Assembly: GCA_965248255.1 (NCBI GenBank) | Contig: CBDFIW010000004.1 | Coordinates: forward strand, 3,100,001 to 3,164,000 | Length of the DNA: 64,000 nt | Direction of reading: 5' to 3' | Source: JAKZVK01 sp965248255 | GTDB lineage: Bacteria > Acidobacteriota > Terriglobia > Bryobacterales > UBA6623 | Part shown: positions 57,204 to 64,000 of the stretch, one piece after another | Layout of the letters: each line of letters begins with the position of its first letter | How positions within the stretch are numbered: position 1 is the first letter of the stretch | Notes under the pieces: model-generated | What the model saw: the letters and a program-made list of their open reading frames with translations, nothing else | Told to the model about the DNA's origin: nothing | Database searches by the model: none | Translations under genes and position numbers: made by a program

Positions 57204-58297
57204 TTGACTCCCGCATAATATAGAGTCAGTCAAAACAAAGAGAAGACTGTTTCCAGAAGGCCGTGATCAAACGCGGTTTGCGGTACATGCGGCGGAGTGC
57301 CTTGCGGGCCCGCTCGTTCAGCTCGCCGTAGTCTTTCGGACAGACGTTCGGCAACTCGTGCTGCTTCCAGTAAGCCCAGATGTATTCCACCGGATTCAAC
57401 TCCGGCGCATAGGGTGGCAAGTACTCGGTTGCGATGTGGCCTTCGGAGAGTTCGATGAACTCTTGCACCAGGCGGCTACGGTGCGCCGGCAGCCGATCCC
57501 AGACGATCAGCAGCGGGCGATCGATATGACGTACCAACGCCTTGAGAAAGTCGGTCACTTGCTCTTTGCCGATCGCACCGGGATAGAGCCGGAAGTAGAA
57601 GTTACGCAGCGTCAGCCCCGCCGAGACGGAAAGCTTCTCCCAGTTGAAGTTAAACTGCAGCACCGGTGTTTGGCCACGTGGCGCCCAGGTGCGGCAGCGA
57701 TGCGGCTTCTGACTCAATCCGCTTTCGTCGATGAAGACGAGCGTACGGCCTTCGTTTTGGGCTTTTTTTTAATGCGCTTCCAGGTCTTGCGCTTCCAGGT
57801 GCGGATCCGCTCTTCGTTGCGCTCGCGCGCCTTTCCGGCCGGGCGTTGCGGGCTCCAGTCGAGCGCTCGCAGGATCTTCCAGGCGTGGCCTGCGTGGTAT
57901 GCGACCCCGAACTCGTCTCCGATCAGCCGAGCCACCCGCGGACAGCTCCACAGGGGCGTTGGGAAGCCGTGGGCTTCCGGGCCTTCCAGCAGCAGCGACG
58001 TCAGGCGTTCGCGTTGTGCGGCATCGAGGAGCGGCTTGCGTCCGGCGCGCCCGGCCTGGCGGAGTCCGGCCGCACCCTGCTCGCGGTATTGCCGCCGCCA
58101 CTCACTGACGGTTTGGCGAGCGACGTTCAGCCGTCTCGCCGTCTCGGACTGATTGTGGCCTTGGTGGAGCAGCCGCATCGCTTCGAAACGGCGCTTCTCC
58201 AGCGCCTTGAAATCCCGCTTCACACCTTTGGGGTTGCCCATACATATATAGATGCTCCACACTGTCAAAAAGTGTCATAATAATTTGCGGGATTCAA
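57204..58297 (-). mobile_element. IS630-family element type B, copy D (complete)
   Basis: A 1094-bp copy flanked by TA (57202-57203 and 58298-58299). It interrupts the metallo-beta-lactamase-like gene on the left and the beginning of an unknown leftward gene on the right. Confidence 0.93.
57226..58241 (-). CDS. IS630-family transposase made by -1 frameshifting (copy D)
   Basis: Same two-frame gene as copies A and C with the A8G run intact. One change is seen in the first frame (Thr to Ile in VARLIGDEFG). Both frames are open. Confidence 0.88.
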
Positions 58298-58351
58298 TAG
58301 GGCGTGATATATGTCGCGAGCCTCCGTGGCCGAGATGTACGCCTGTCCCAT
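58298..58351 (-). pseudogene. 5' stub of an unknown gene cut by IS630
   Basis: Reading leftward from the ATG at 58351 gives MGQAYISATEARDIYHA, after which the IS630 element begins. The stub has coding-like composition but no recognisable family. The rest of the gene is not present across the element. Confidence 0.35.
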
Positions 58352-58576
58352 CGGACCTAACTCCTTAGTCTAAGAGCGCAGAGCGCTTAGTTTGAAACAA
58401 AACCGACCAAAACCGACCAAAACCGGGACAGCCTCAATTCTCTCAGGTGCTCCAGGTCCTCAGATCGCAAGTGGCTGACAACACTCGGTCTTACCCTATA
58501 TTGGGATCCACCTCCGTCAGGCAGCATCGGGTTCGGTAGGAGCACCCTGCTGCCCAGAAATCCCTGTATACAAGGT

Positions 58577-58849
58577 CTACTGCCTCTCGCGCGACTCTCT
58601 AGCGGTGAGGTAATTGAGGCTGTCCCGATTCGCCCCACTGATCGGCTCCGCTCGTCCGGACCATTCCTGATCCGTACTATGGGACAGTTCATCAACCTGG
58701 AGATCCAGTCTCTCCGCTGAGAGTCGCAGCAGGTGCGCTTCGGGCTCCCGGCCTGCTATGCGGAGGTCCTGTTCGATCCGATGCGGGGTCTCCTTCGTCT
58801 TGAGCAACTGAGCGAGTAGAGCGTTCCTTTCTGTTGCGCCTATGGCCAT
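58577..58849 (-). CDS. Possible small hypothetical protein
   Basis: Open frame of 90 residues, MAIGATERNALLAQLLKTKE and QDLRIAGREPEAHLLRLSAE, hydrophilic and helical. No family is recognised and no strong ribosome site is seen; the surrounding gap 58352-58946 has lower coding signal than the neighbours. It may be spurious. Confidence 0.25.
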   Translation of the reverse strand: MAIGATERNALLAQLLKTKETPHRIEQDLRIAGREPEAHLLRLSAERLDLQVDELSHSTDQEWSGRAEPISGANRDSLNYLTARESRERQ

Positions 58850-58946
58850 GGTCGATTCGCTTCAGTTCCCCGAGTCTGGTGAACTCCCTAGCGGCACCGA
58901 TCGCTCAGGGTCGCTCGCATCCCTTGTCAAACGGCGCCTCGCCGTT

Positions 58947-60050
58947 TCAGGCCTCGGCTCCTTCCTCATACTCTTCGACAACGCTATCCGATAGGTAGGA
59001 AAGATGCTCTTGCTCAGCGAGTTCGCGGACACTGTCGTATGACAGGTAGGTGCAGATCTCGGAGAGCGGGCCGCGATCCAGCAGGGAAAACACAGGTCGC
59101 AAAAGCTCCTGAAACACTTTGTCCCGCCGAACGCTGGGCGCGACGATGTGGAGACGAATGTCCATGTTCGGCTGGAGAGCCAAGAGATCCGCCATACGCA
59201 GGATCCCTGAGTACACAGACGTGGTGTGTTCCACCTCGAAGGCTCGCCTGATTGCGCGACCCTTTAGCCAAAGAACGTCGATCTGCTCGATCGTCTTCAG
59301 CGTCGTTTCGTCGTAGTTCAACGGTAGCCGTTCTAGAGGGGGCGGGTGATCGCTCGTCCACTCGCCGAGAACGTTCGCCCGGTCGTTTCGAGGGAGCCAT
59401 ATATTCATGCCCATTCGCGACCTGATTTCAGCCAGCAACGCTTGGATCCTCGTGGACTCCCGGGTTGTGGGCTGCTCGGATTCTTCCGATTGTTCCTCGT
59501 GGGTTTCCTCGGGCACAGTGACGGTCACGTCCTTGTCGGCGCGGCGAACACGGTGTGTCGCTAGCTTCCTGTAGGCATCCGGATCGACCGGGTACGTTTC
59601 ACCGCCGTCCACCTGTTCCCGGATGATCCCTTCAAGAAACGATCCATCAGTCTCGTCGAGTCGGACGAGACTTCCGCGCAGCTTCCCGGTCCAACTCGAG
59701 GAACGTTTCGATTCGTTCTGGGTGAATGACAGCCTGTTCCAAACACGGTCTTCATGAATCGGGATAGCCTTCTCCACGGGGAGCCAGACGTCAGGCCGCA
59801 CTCGAAAACGAACGACGAACGGATCGTCCTCGGGGTAGAAGATTGGTTTGTCGTCGATGAACGACTCCTCAAGCACATCTAGCAGTCCGATCCAGCGTGA
59901 GAGCTTGGTCATGTAGCAGATGAACTTGTCACCCGGTCCGACCCTCCGCGCCACATTCCGCTGCCGCATCCGGAACCCTGACACACTTCGGCCTGAGCGC
60001 CCAAACGCCTCGTAAGTCTCAGGGGAGAATAGATCTAGGAAATAAGCCAT
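58947..60050 (-). CDS. EVE-domain protein with probable C-terminal nuclease domain
   Basis: Protein of 367 residues in two domains. The N-terminal 140 residues form an EVE/PUA-like domain (MAYFLDLFSPETYEAFGRSG, GPGDKFICYMTKLSRWIGLL, FRVRPDVWL), a fold that binds modified DNA or RNA bases. A linker rich in Glu, Thr and Ser (about residues 170-200) leads to a second domain beginning IQALLAEIRSRMGMNIWLP. It contains IDVLWLKGRAIRRAFEVEH followed by TTSVYSGILRMADLLAL, a pattern like PD-(D/E)xK nucleases with Asp and an Glu-x-Glu pair. The combination suggests a modification-dependent restriction enzyme; this is inference. No methylase gene is adjacent. Confidence 0.75.
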   Translation of the reverse strand: MAYFLDLFSPETYEAFGRSGRSVSGFRMRQRNVARRVGPGDKFICYMTKLSRWIGLLDVLEESFIDDKPIFYPEDDPFVVRFRVRPDVWLPVEKAIPIHEDRVWNRLSFTQNESKRSSSWTGKLRGSLVRLDETDGSFLEGIIREQVDGGETYPVDPDAYRKLATHRVRRADKDVTVTVPEETHEEQSEESEQPTTRESTRIQALLAEIRSRMGMNIWLPRNDRANVLGEWTSDHPPPLERLPLNYDETTLKTIEQIDVLWLKGRAIRRAFEVEHTTSVYSGILRMADLLALQPNMDIRLHIVAPSVRRDKVFQELLRPVFSLLDRGPLSEICTYLSYDSVRELAEQEHLSYLSDSVVEEYEEGAEA

Positions 60051-60093
60051 TAGCTCGTCAGAATCGTGATTCTCTGGCGGAAAGTCGGGGAAA

Positions 60094-60162
60094 GTCAGTG
60101 ACAGACTACTACTTTTCCGGAGCGGAGAGCAACCGGGGAAGTCGGGGACAAGCTACTACTTT
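60094..60162. repeat. Direct repeat upstream of the EVE gene
   Basis: Two similar copies of a motif of the type GTCGGGGACAAGCTACTACTTT occur at 60094-60116 (GTCAGTGACAGACTACTACTT) and 60140-60162. They lie upstream of the leftward EVE gene. The rest of the gap 60051-60440 shows nothing more I can support. Confidence 0.6.
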
Positions 60163-60440
60163 CGGGGCCGAACCCCTCCGTGACGCGTAGTCTCGACCTT
60201 CCTGGATCTTCCGGGCCGCCGCGAGTCACAAATTTCCTAGAAAAATATCTCCTATCTCTTCAAGCACTTACGTGCCCAGGCACCCCGTCACCCCCACCAC
60301 TGACACCTATACTGGGGGCGAGAAAGGTTGAAGGCGATGAGTCACTCCCACAGAACAACCGCGGCAATCCCCGCTACCGTGGGACCGGCTCCATCGCCCT
60401 TCGCGTCACCGATCCGCACCGGTGCCATGCGAGGTGACTC

Positions 60441-60773
60441 ATGAATAAGGAATCCCTAAAGGCCCCCACGAATAAGGGCCAATGGCGACCAAAGTTGGCC
60501 AAGAACGGCCACGTCGGACCGATGTTTGAACTCCTTCCACCGTCCAAAGAAGAGGAATCCGGCGACCAACGGGAAGGCGACGACCCAAAGCAACCCTCCC
60601 TCACGCCGGGCCAGAACCTGGCCTTACCCGCCTTGCTCACCTGCCCCACCATCCGGGCCGCCGCGAAGCAAGCCGGTGTCAGCGAGCGCTCGATGCGCCG
60701 CTGGATGCACGAGGATGAGCACTTCCAAAAGAAGCTCCGCCAACTCCGCAACGAGGCCCTCGGCCAAGCCTAA
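60441..60773 (+). CDS. HTH protein, terminase-small-subunit-like
   Basis: Protein of 110 residues. The C-terminal half has LLTCPTIRAAAKQAGVSERS followed by MRRWMHEDEHFQKKLRQLR, an HTH of the phBC6A51/psq type used by phage terminase small subunits and similar DNA-binding proteins. The N-terminal half is Lys/Pro/Glu-rich and disordered. A GAGGTG ribosome site precedes the ATG. The stop codon abuts a REP-type GGGGACGGAGCCCTTTT, so the end may have been truncated by that element. Confidence 0.6.
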   Translation: MNKESLKAPTNKGQWRPKLAKNGHVGPMFELLPPSKEEESGDQREGDDPKQPSLTPGQNLALPALLTCPTIRAAAKQAGVSERSMRRWMHEDEHFQKKLRQLRNEALGQA

Positions 60774-61570
60774 AGGGGACGGAGCCCTTTTCGCACGGGC
60801 CTGTTCATCCAGCGACTGCACGTTGCGCCTTGCGTTGTGGCGGACGTCCCGGTCCGCGGAGCGCCAGGCAGCGGCCGCTGGTCCGTTCCAAGGCACTCAC
60901 GAAACGCTGACTCCCCAACGGAACGCCCGCTGCGTCGCCTCCCGGAGACGATGGATCGCCTCTGCGTCCATAGGTCGATTCAAACGCTCCGCCCAATCAC
61001 CGCGCCCCCTCACCTCGCGCCACGGCGAGACGTCGATCAGCCCGAGCGGGTCCGCCTCCTCGACGTGCGCCCGTGCGCTCGAGCACGGATATTCCCGCGC
61101 ATCCTCGACCATCCCCGCTCTCACGGGATTCAGGTCTACGTAGGCCCGTGCCGTGACCAAGTGGTCGCGGTCGAGGCAGCACGAGAAGAAGCGCTTCTGC
61201 CACAGATGTCCGCTACGCCGGTACCGCTGATTAAAGCTTTGCGCGTAGCGGGAGTGCATCCGCCGCAGCGCGTTCGCCAATGGATCCGGTCGGTTGGGGA
61301 CCGCCACCAGATGCACGTGGTTCGTCATCAAGCAGTAACCGAGGATCTGCATGCCGCAGTGACGGCTGTTTTCGGCCAGCAGCCGGATGTACCCGTAGCG
61401 GTTAGCGTCAAGCAGGAAAACGTCCTGGCGGTTATTGCCTCTCTGGGTAATGTGATGCGGCGCGCCCACCGCCACCACCCGCGCCTGGCGGGGCATGTTC
61501 GAGAACGGTGCGATTATCTCACACTTCCTCACCCCTCGGAAAAGGGCTCCGTCCGCTCCGTTCCCTTTTG
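60772..61570. repeat. RAYT locus flanked by inverted repeats
   Basis: The left side has AAAGGGGACGGAGCCCTTTT (from 60773), the right side AAAAGGGCTCCGTCC (about 61541-61556) in inverse orientation. They bracket the tyrosine transposase gene. The same motif lies at about 29863-29880. Confidence 0.75.
60897..61496 (-). CDS. REP-associated tyrosine transposase (RAYT, Y1_Tnp)
   Basis: Protein of 199 residues of the transposase_17/IS200-like group. It starts MPRQARVVAVGAPHHITQRG; the HUH motif is MTNHVHLVAVP and the catalytic Tyr is in ARAYVDLNPVRAG. The frame stays open upstream to 61976, but that stretch is repeat-rich and lacks the fold; the ATG at 61496 fits. RAYTs cut and paste or otherwise maintain REP hairpins. 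REP-type hairpins and flanking inverted repeats lie on both sides, so this gene probably serves the REP family seen across the window. Confidence 0.92.
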   Translation of the reverse strand: MPRQARVVAVGAPHHITQRGNNRQDVFLLDANRYGYIRLLAENSRHCGMQILGYCLMTNHVHLVAVPNRPDPLANALRRMHSRYAQSFNQRYRRSGHLWQKRFFSCCLDRDHLVTARAYVDLNPVRAGMVEDAREYPCSSARAHVEEADPLGLIDVSPWREVRGRGDWAERLNRPMDAEAIHRLREATQRAFRWGVSVS

Positions 61571-61827
61571 GGGGATTAGCGCCCTGGGGGGAGCGGGCGG
61601 CACGGAGTAACCGGCCGTAAACGACGGGCCTACCACGCGCTCCGAGCGGAAGCCGCCTGAAGGGGACTCGTTGGGGCTTTTCGTCAAGCCCGTCCGATGT
61701 GGTTAGCGGTTCCGCGGGACTGGCTTCCGTGGGCAGAGGGCGACGACGACCCTCATCGACTTGAGTGTACGTCCGGACCCCGTGGGCGCCCCGGGCCTGA
61801 TCGGCGCCGTGGCAATGGGGTTGTGTC

Positions 61828-61887
61828 GCCCTGTCAGGGCTCACGAGGGATTGGCGGGGATCGGTGTCCCTGGGCTGACGCCCAGGG
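61828..61887. repeat. REP unit next to the RAYT
   Basis: GCCCTGTCAGGGC (61828-61840) followed by CCCTGGGC-TGAC-GCCCAGGG (61868-61887), the same double-hairpin form as at 3045-3102 and 7223-7426. It lies in the gap 61571-62132, where no other feature is supported. Confidence 0.75.
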
Positions 61888-62132
61888 CTGTTATTTGGAT
61901 CACCCCGTCGGGGTTCGGCGTCGTCAGCTTCTTCGTTGTCGAGGCGGCGTCCCTTCGCAGCAGAGGACCGGGGCACCGTCTACGACTTCTTGTTGACCGG
62001 GGAGATGAGGGACTGCTCTGAGGGGACGGCGGGCCGATTCGCCGGAACGTCGGCGGGCGGGTGCGGCCGTGGGCTATGATTGTGACTCCCCACCCGGGGG
62101 CCGTGCCGTCCGGCGCGTTCCGTAAAACCACC

Positions 62133-62915
62133 ATGCGCATCAACCAAACCAAACAACTTCTCCAACAGGGCAAAGTCGCCCTCGGCTGCGGCATCACCCA
62201 GGTCCGCTCGGCGGAGATGCCCAGGATGTTCACCGCTGCCGGGCTTGACTGGGCCTTCATCGACACCGAGCACGGCTGCTTCACGATCGAGACCATCCAA
62301 GATCTCGTTCGTGGCGCGCTGATGACGACGATTACGCCCATCGTCCGCGTGGCCGACTTGCAGTACTCGCTCATCGCCCGCGCTCTCGACATGGGCGCCG
62401 AAGGCGTCATTTTCCCCCGCATCGAGTCGCCCGAGCGGCTCGCCGAGGCGGTGAGCTGGACCAAGTTTCCGCCGCAAGGCGTGCGCGGCTACGGGTTGAC
62501 AATCGCCCACACCCAGTACGAGAGCGGCAGCTACGAGGACATCATGCGGCACTACAACGAGCAGACACTCGTCGTGCTGCAAGTCGAGACGCAACTCGCA
62601 CTAGACCGCTGTGATGAGCTGGCTTCGGTCGAAGGGGTGGATGTGATCATGGTGGGCCCGGGCGATCTCTCGATCTCACTCGGCGTGCCGGGCGAGTTCG
62701 AGCATCCCAAGCTCGTTGCGGCGGTTGAAAAGGTCATCGAATGCTGCAACCGCCACAATATCTGGCCTTCGATCCAGGTGCGCACACCCGATCTGGCCCG
62801 GTTCTGGATGGAGAAGGGCGTCAAGTTGGTGGGCTGCAGCAACGAAGCCGCCCTCCTCTGGAGTGCTGTCCGCCAAATGACGCAGGGCCTACAAGCCGCC
62901 CGCGGCGACCCGTAG
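62133..62915 (+). CDS. HpcH/HpaI-family aldolase
   Basis: Protein of 260 residues with the phosphoenolpyruvate-binding TIM barrel of the HpcH/HpaI family, which reversibly condenses pyruvate with aldehydes such as succinic semialdehyde or glyoxal-type acceptors. Characteristic segments: GLDWAFIDTEHGCFTIE, PIVRVADLQYSLIARALDMG, EGVIFPRIES, VLQVETQLALD (metal-binding Glu) and VDVIMVGPGDLSISLG (metal-binding Asp). The start at 62133 begins MRINQTKQLLQQGKVALGC. It stands alone. Confidence 0.92.
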   Translation: MRINQTKQLLQQGKVALGCGITQVRSAEMPRMFTAAGLDWAFIDTEHGCFTIETIQDLVRGALMTTITPIVRVADLQYSLIARALDMGAEGVIFPRIESPERLAEAVSWTKFPPQGVRGYGLTIAHTQYESGSYEDIMRHYNEQTLVVLQVETQLALDRCDELASVEGVDVIMVGPGDLSISLGVPGEFEHPKLVAAVEKVIECCNRHNIWPSIQVRTPDLARFWMEKGVKLVGCSNEAALLWSAVRQMTQGLQAARGDP

Positions 62916-63079
62916 GCACGGGCACTCCCGTCTATCCGCTCGACGCGCAACGTCGGTACACTGACCCGATCATGAAAGGTTCGCGCGAAGGCGTGGATGG
63001 TGTTCCGAGCAGCCGGCCGGCAAACACACAACCGCCGTCCGGCGGTTGAGCAACCAAGCTCGTTCGGGAAACGCCCGAG

Positions 63080-64000
63080 CTACGCAGCTTTCTCGGCAGG
63101 CGAAGCCGCTTGCTTAAGCAAGTCGATCGCCTTCTTGAGGAATGGGTCCTTGTCGGGATCCGGCGGGGCTGTGGAGCTGGGCGGCTCGTCGCCTGCCGCC
63201 TCCTCCATCTCGGCCAGGCGATAGCGCCGCAGCTCGGCGGGAGCAACAGGGTCTGACGGCTCGATGCCGCCGTCGTGAAAGGCCTTGCCGCTCGGACGGT
63301 AGTACTTCGCCACCGACAGCACCAGCGCGGAACCATCATCGAGTTCGATGGTTTCCTGCGACGTGGCCAAGCCGTACGTGCGTTCGCCGGTGATCTTGCC
63401 GCGCTCGTTGTCGAGTAGGGCCGCAGCTACCAACTCAGCGCCGCCCGTGGTGGCTCTGTCGGTGATCACGACGAGCGGAACTGCCGTCACGGTGGATTCT
63501 TTATCCGCGACGAATGTCTCTTCCTGGCGCCGCTGGCCCTTCAGCGAAGCGATGGTCCCGCTGTTCAGGAACAGGTTGGCCATGCGGATCCCCTCGGTCG
63601 TATCACCCAGTGCGTTACCCCGCAAGTCGAGAACGAGCCGGCTCGCACCTTCACCTTCGAGATCACGGATGGCCTGAGCGACCTCGTCGACACGGGCGGC
63701 ATCGAGAAAATCCATGTCGATATACCCGATGCCGTCCTCGAGAGGCTGATGGCGGACGGGCGGAATCTTGACTTCGCCCCGCACGAGCGAAAGCTCTTGT
63801 GGCTCATCGGGCCGCCGTGCGGGCCGCACCAGTATCCGCACCGTCGTGCCGGGCTTGCCGCTCAGCACGCTGCGCAGATAGGCCGGGGCCATGTTGCGGG
63901 TGCTCTGGCCATCGAGCGCCTCGATGAGGTCGCCACGCCGAATGCCCGCTTTCTCAGCCGGCGAGCCGGGCAGCACAGCCAGCGCCTGTGTGTAGGAGAG
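63080..64000 (-). CDS. S41 C-terminal-processing-peptidase-like protein with atypical active site, partial
   Basis: The frame continues beyond 64000, so the N-terminal part is missing. A PDZ domain covers LPGSPAEKAGIRRGDLIEAL to VRPARR. The S41 core then has GIGYIDMDFLDAARVDEVA, LVLDLRGNALGDTTEGIRMA and VVITDRATTGGAELVAAALL, ending GERTYGLATSQETIELDDGS. In typical S41 proteases the last two segments carry the nucleophile Ser (GxASASEI) and general-base Lys (FGKG). Here they read TTGGAEL and YGLA, so neither residue is recognisable. It may be an inactive pseudo-protease that still binds peptide tails through the PDZ. Confidence 0.8.
   Translation of the reverse strand, partial: LSYTQALAVLPGSPAEKAGIRRGDLIEALDGQSTRNMAPAYLRSVLSGKPGTTVRILVRPARRPDEPQELSLVRGEVKIPPVRHQPLEDGIGYIDMDFLDAARVDEVAQAIRDLEGEGASRLVLDLRGNALGDTTEGIRMANLFLNSGTIASLKGQRRQEETFVADKESTVTAVPLVVITDRATTGGAELVAAALLDNERGKITGERTYGLATSQETIELDDGSALVLSVAKYYRPSGKAFHDGGIEPSDPVAPAELRRYRLAEMEEAAGDEPPSSTAPPDPDKDPFLKKAIDLLKQAASPAEKAA

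Noticed and set aside
61497..61976. N-terminal extension of the RAYT
   Set aside because: It is made of repeat DNA and low-complexity residues; the Y1 domain begins at the ATG at 61496.

Overview
The window is 64 kb of high-GC bacterial chromosome and most likely comes from an uncultured member of the Acidobacteriota. That placement is an inference from gene content: an Oar-like TonB-dependent receptor with an N-terminal carboxypeptidase-like regulatory domain, an acidobacterial-type ECF sigma factor translationally coupled to a Ser/Thr kinase, a GMC oxidoreductase with a Tat-exported gluconate-dehydrogenase-subunit-3 partner, a Tat-exported xylose-isomerase-like protein, a sulfatase, and abundant REP hairpins with a REP-associated tyrosine transposase. 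No rRNA, tRNA or CRISPR array was seen.

Layout. 1-13 kb is mostly housekeeping: an RRM protein, a DsbA-like oxidoreductase, a coiled-coil membrane protein, an HGSNAT-like acyltransferase, a Tat isomerase, a hicB antitoxin with a frameshifted hicA, a DUF2103 protein, a PilT-like ATPase, secA and an envelope protein. 13-24 kb holds an IS1202/ISNCY-type element, HU and HIT genes, an IS630 element, the leftward set der-pheA-lon, and an IS481 element. 24-29 kb has a HEIGH-motif secreted protein and an ECF sigma/kinase pair whose kinase is frameshifted and cut by an IS5 element; a second IS630 copy sits in the IS5 target duplication. 29-43 kb has a cupin protein, the GMC pair, five leftward orphan genes, an ABC-F ATPase and the TonB receptor. 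43-58 kb is a zone of decay and insertion: a MutS-like pseudogene without its P-loop, an ISNCY-IS3-IS630 hybrid junction, a methanethiol methyltransferase (mddA-like) pseudogene, an intact lipoprotein gene, an IS110-family element with a tandemly repeated non-coding end interrupted by IS630, a sulfatase, and a broken metallo-beta-lactamase gene. 58-64 kb has an EVE-domain protein with a probable nuclease domain, an HTH protein, a RAYT locus flanked by inverted repeats, an HpcH/HpaI aldolase and a truncated S41-like protein with atypical catalytic positions.

Mobile DNA makes up roughly a fifth to a quarter of the window, in at least eleven IS copies from seven types. Several elements have exact target duplications (TA for both IS630 types, ACTA for IS5, up to 16 bp for the ISNCY element), and three insertions are nested or fused, so their relative order can be read. 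The most promising leads are the EVE-nuclease fusion, the IS110 element with its candidate bridge-RNA region, the RAYT/REP network, the A8G frameshift site of the smaller IS630 and the S41-like protein lacking a recognisable dyad.
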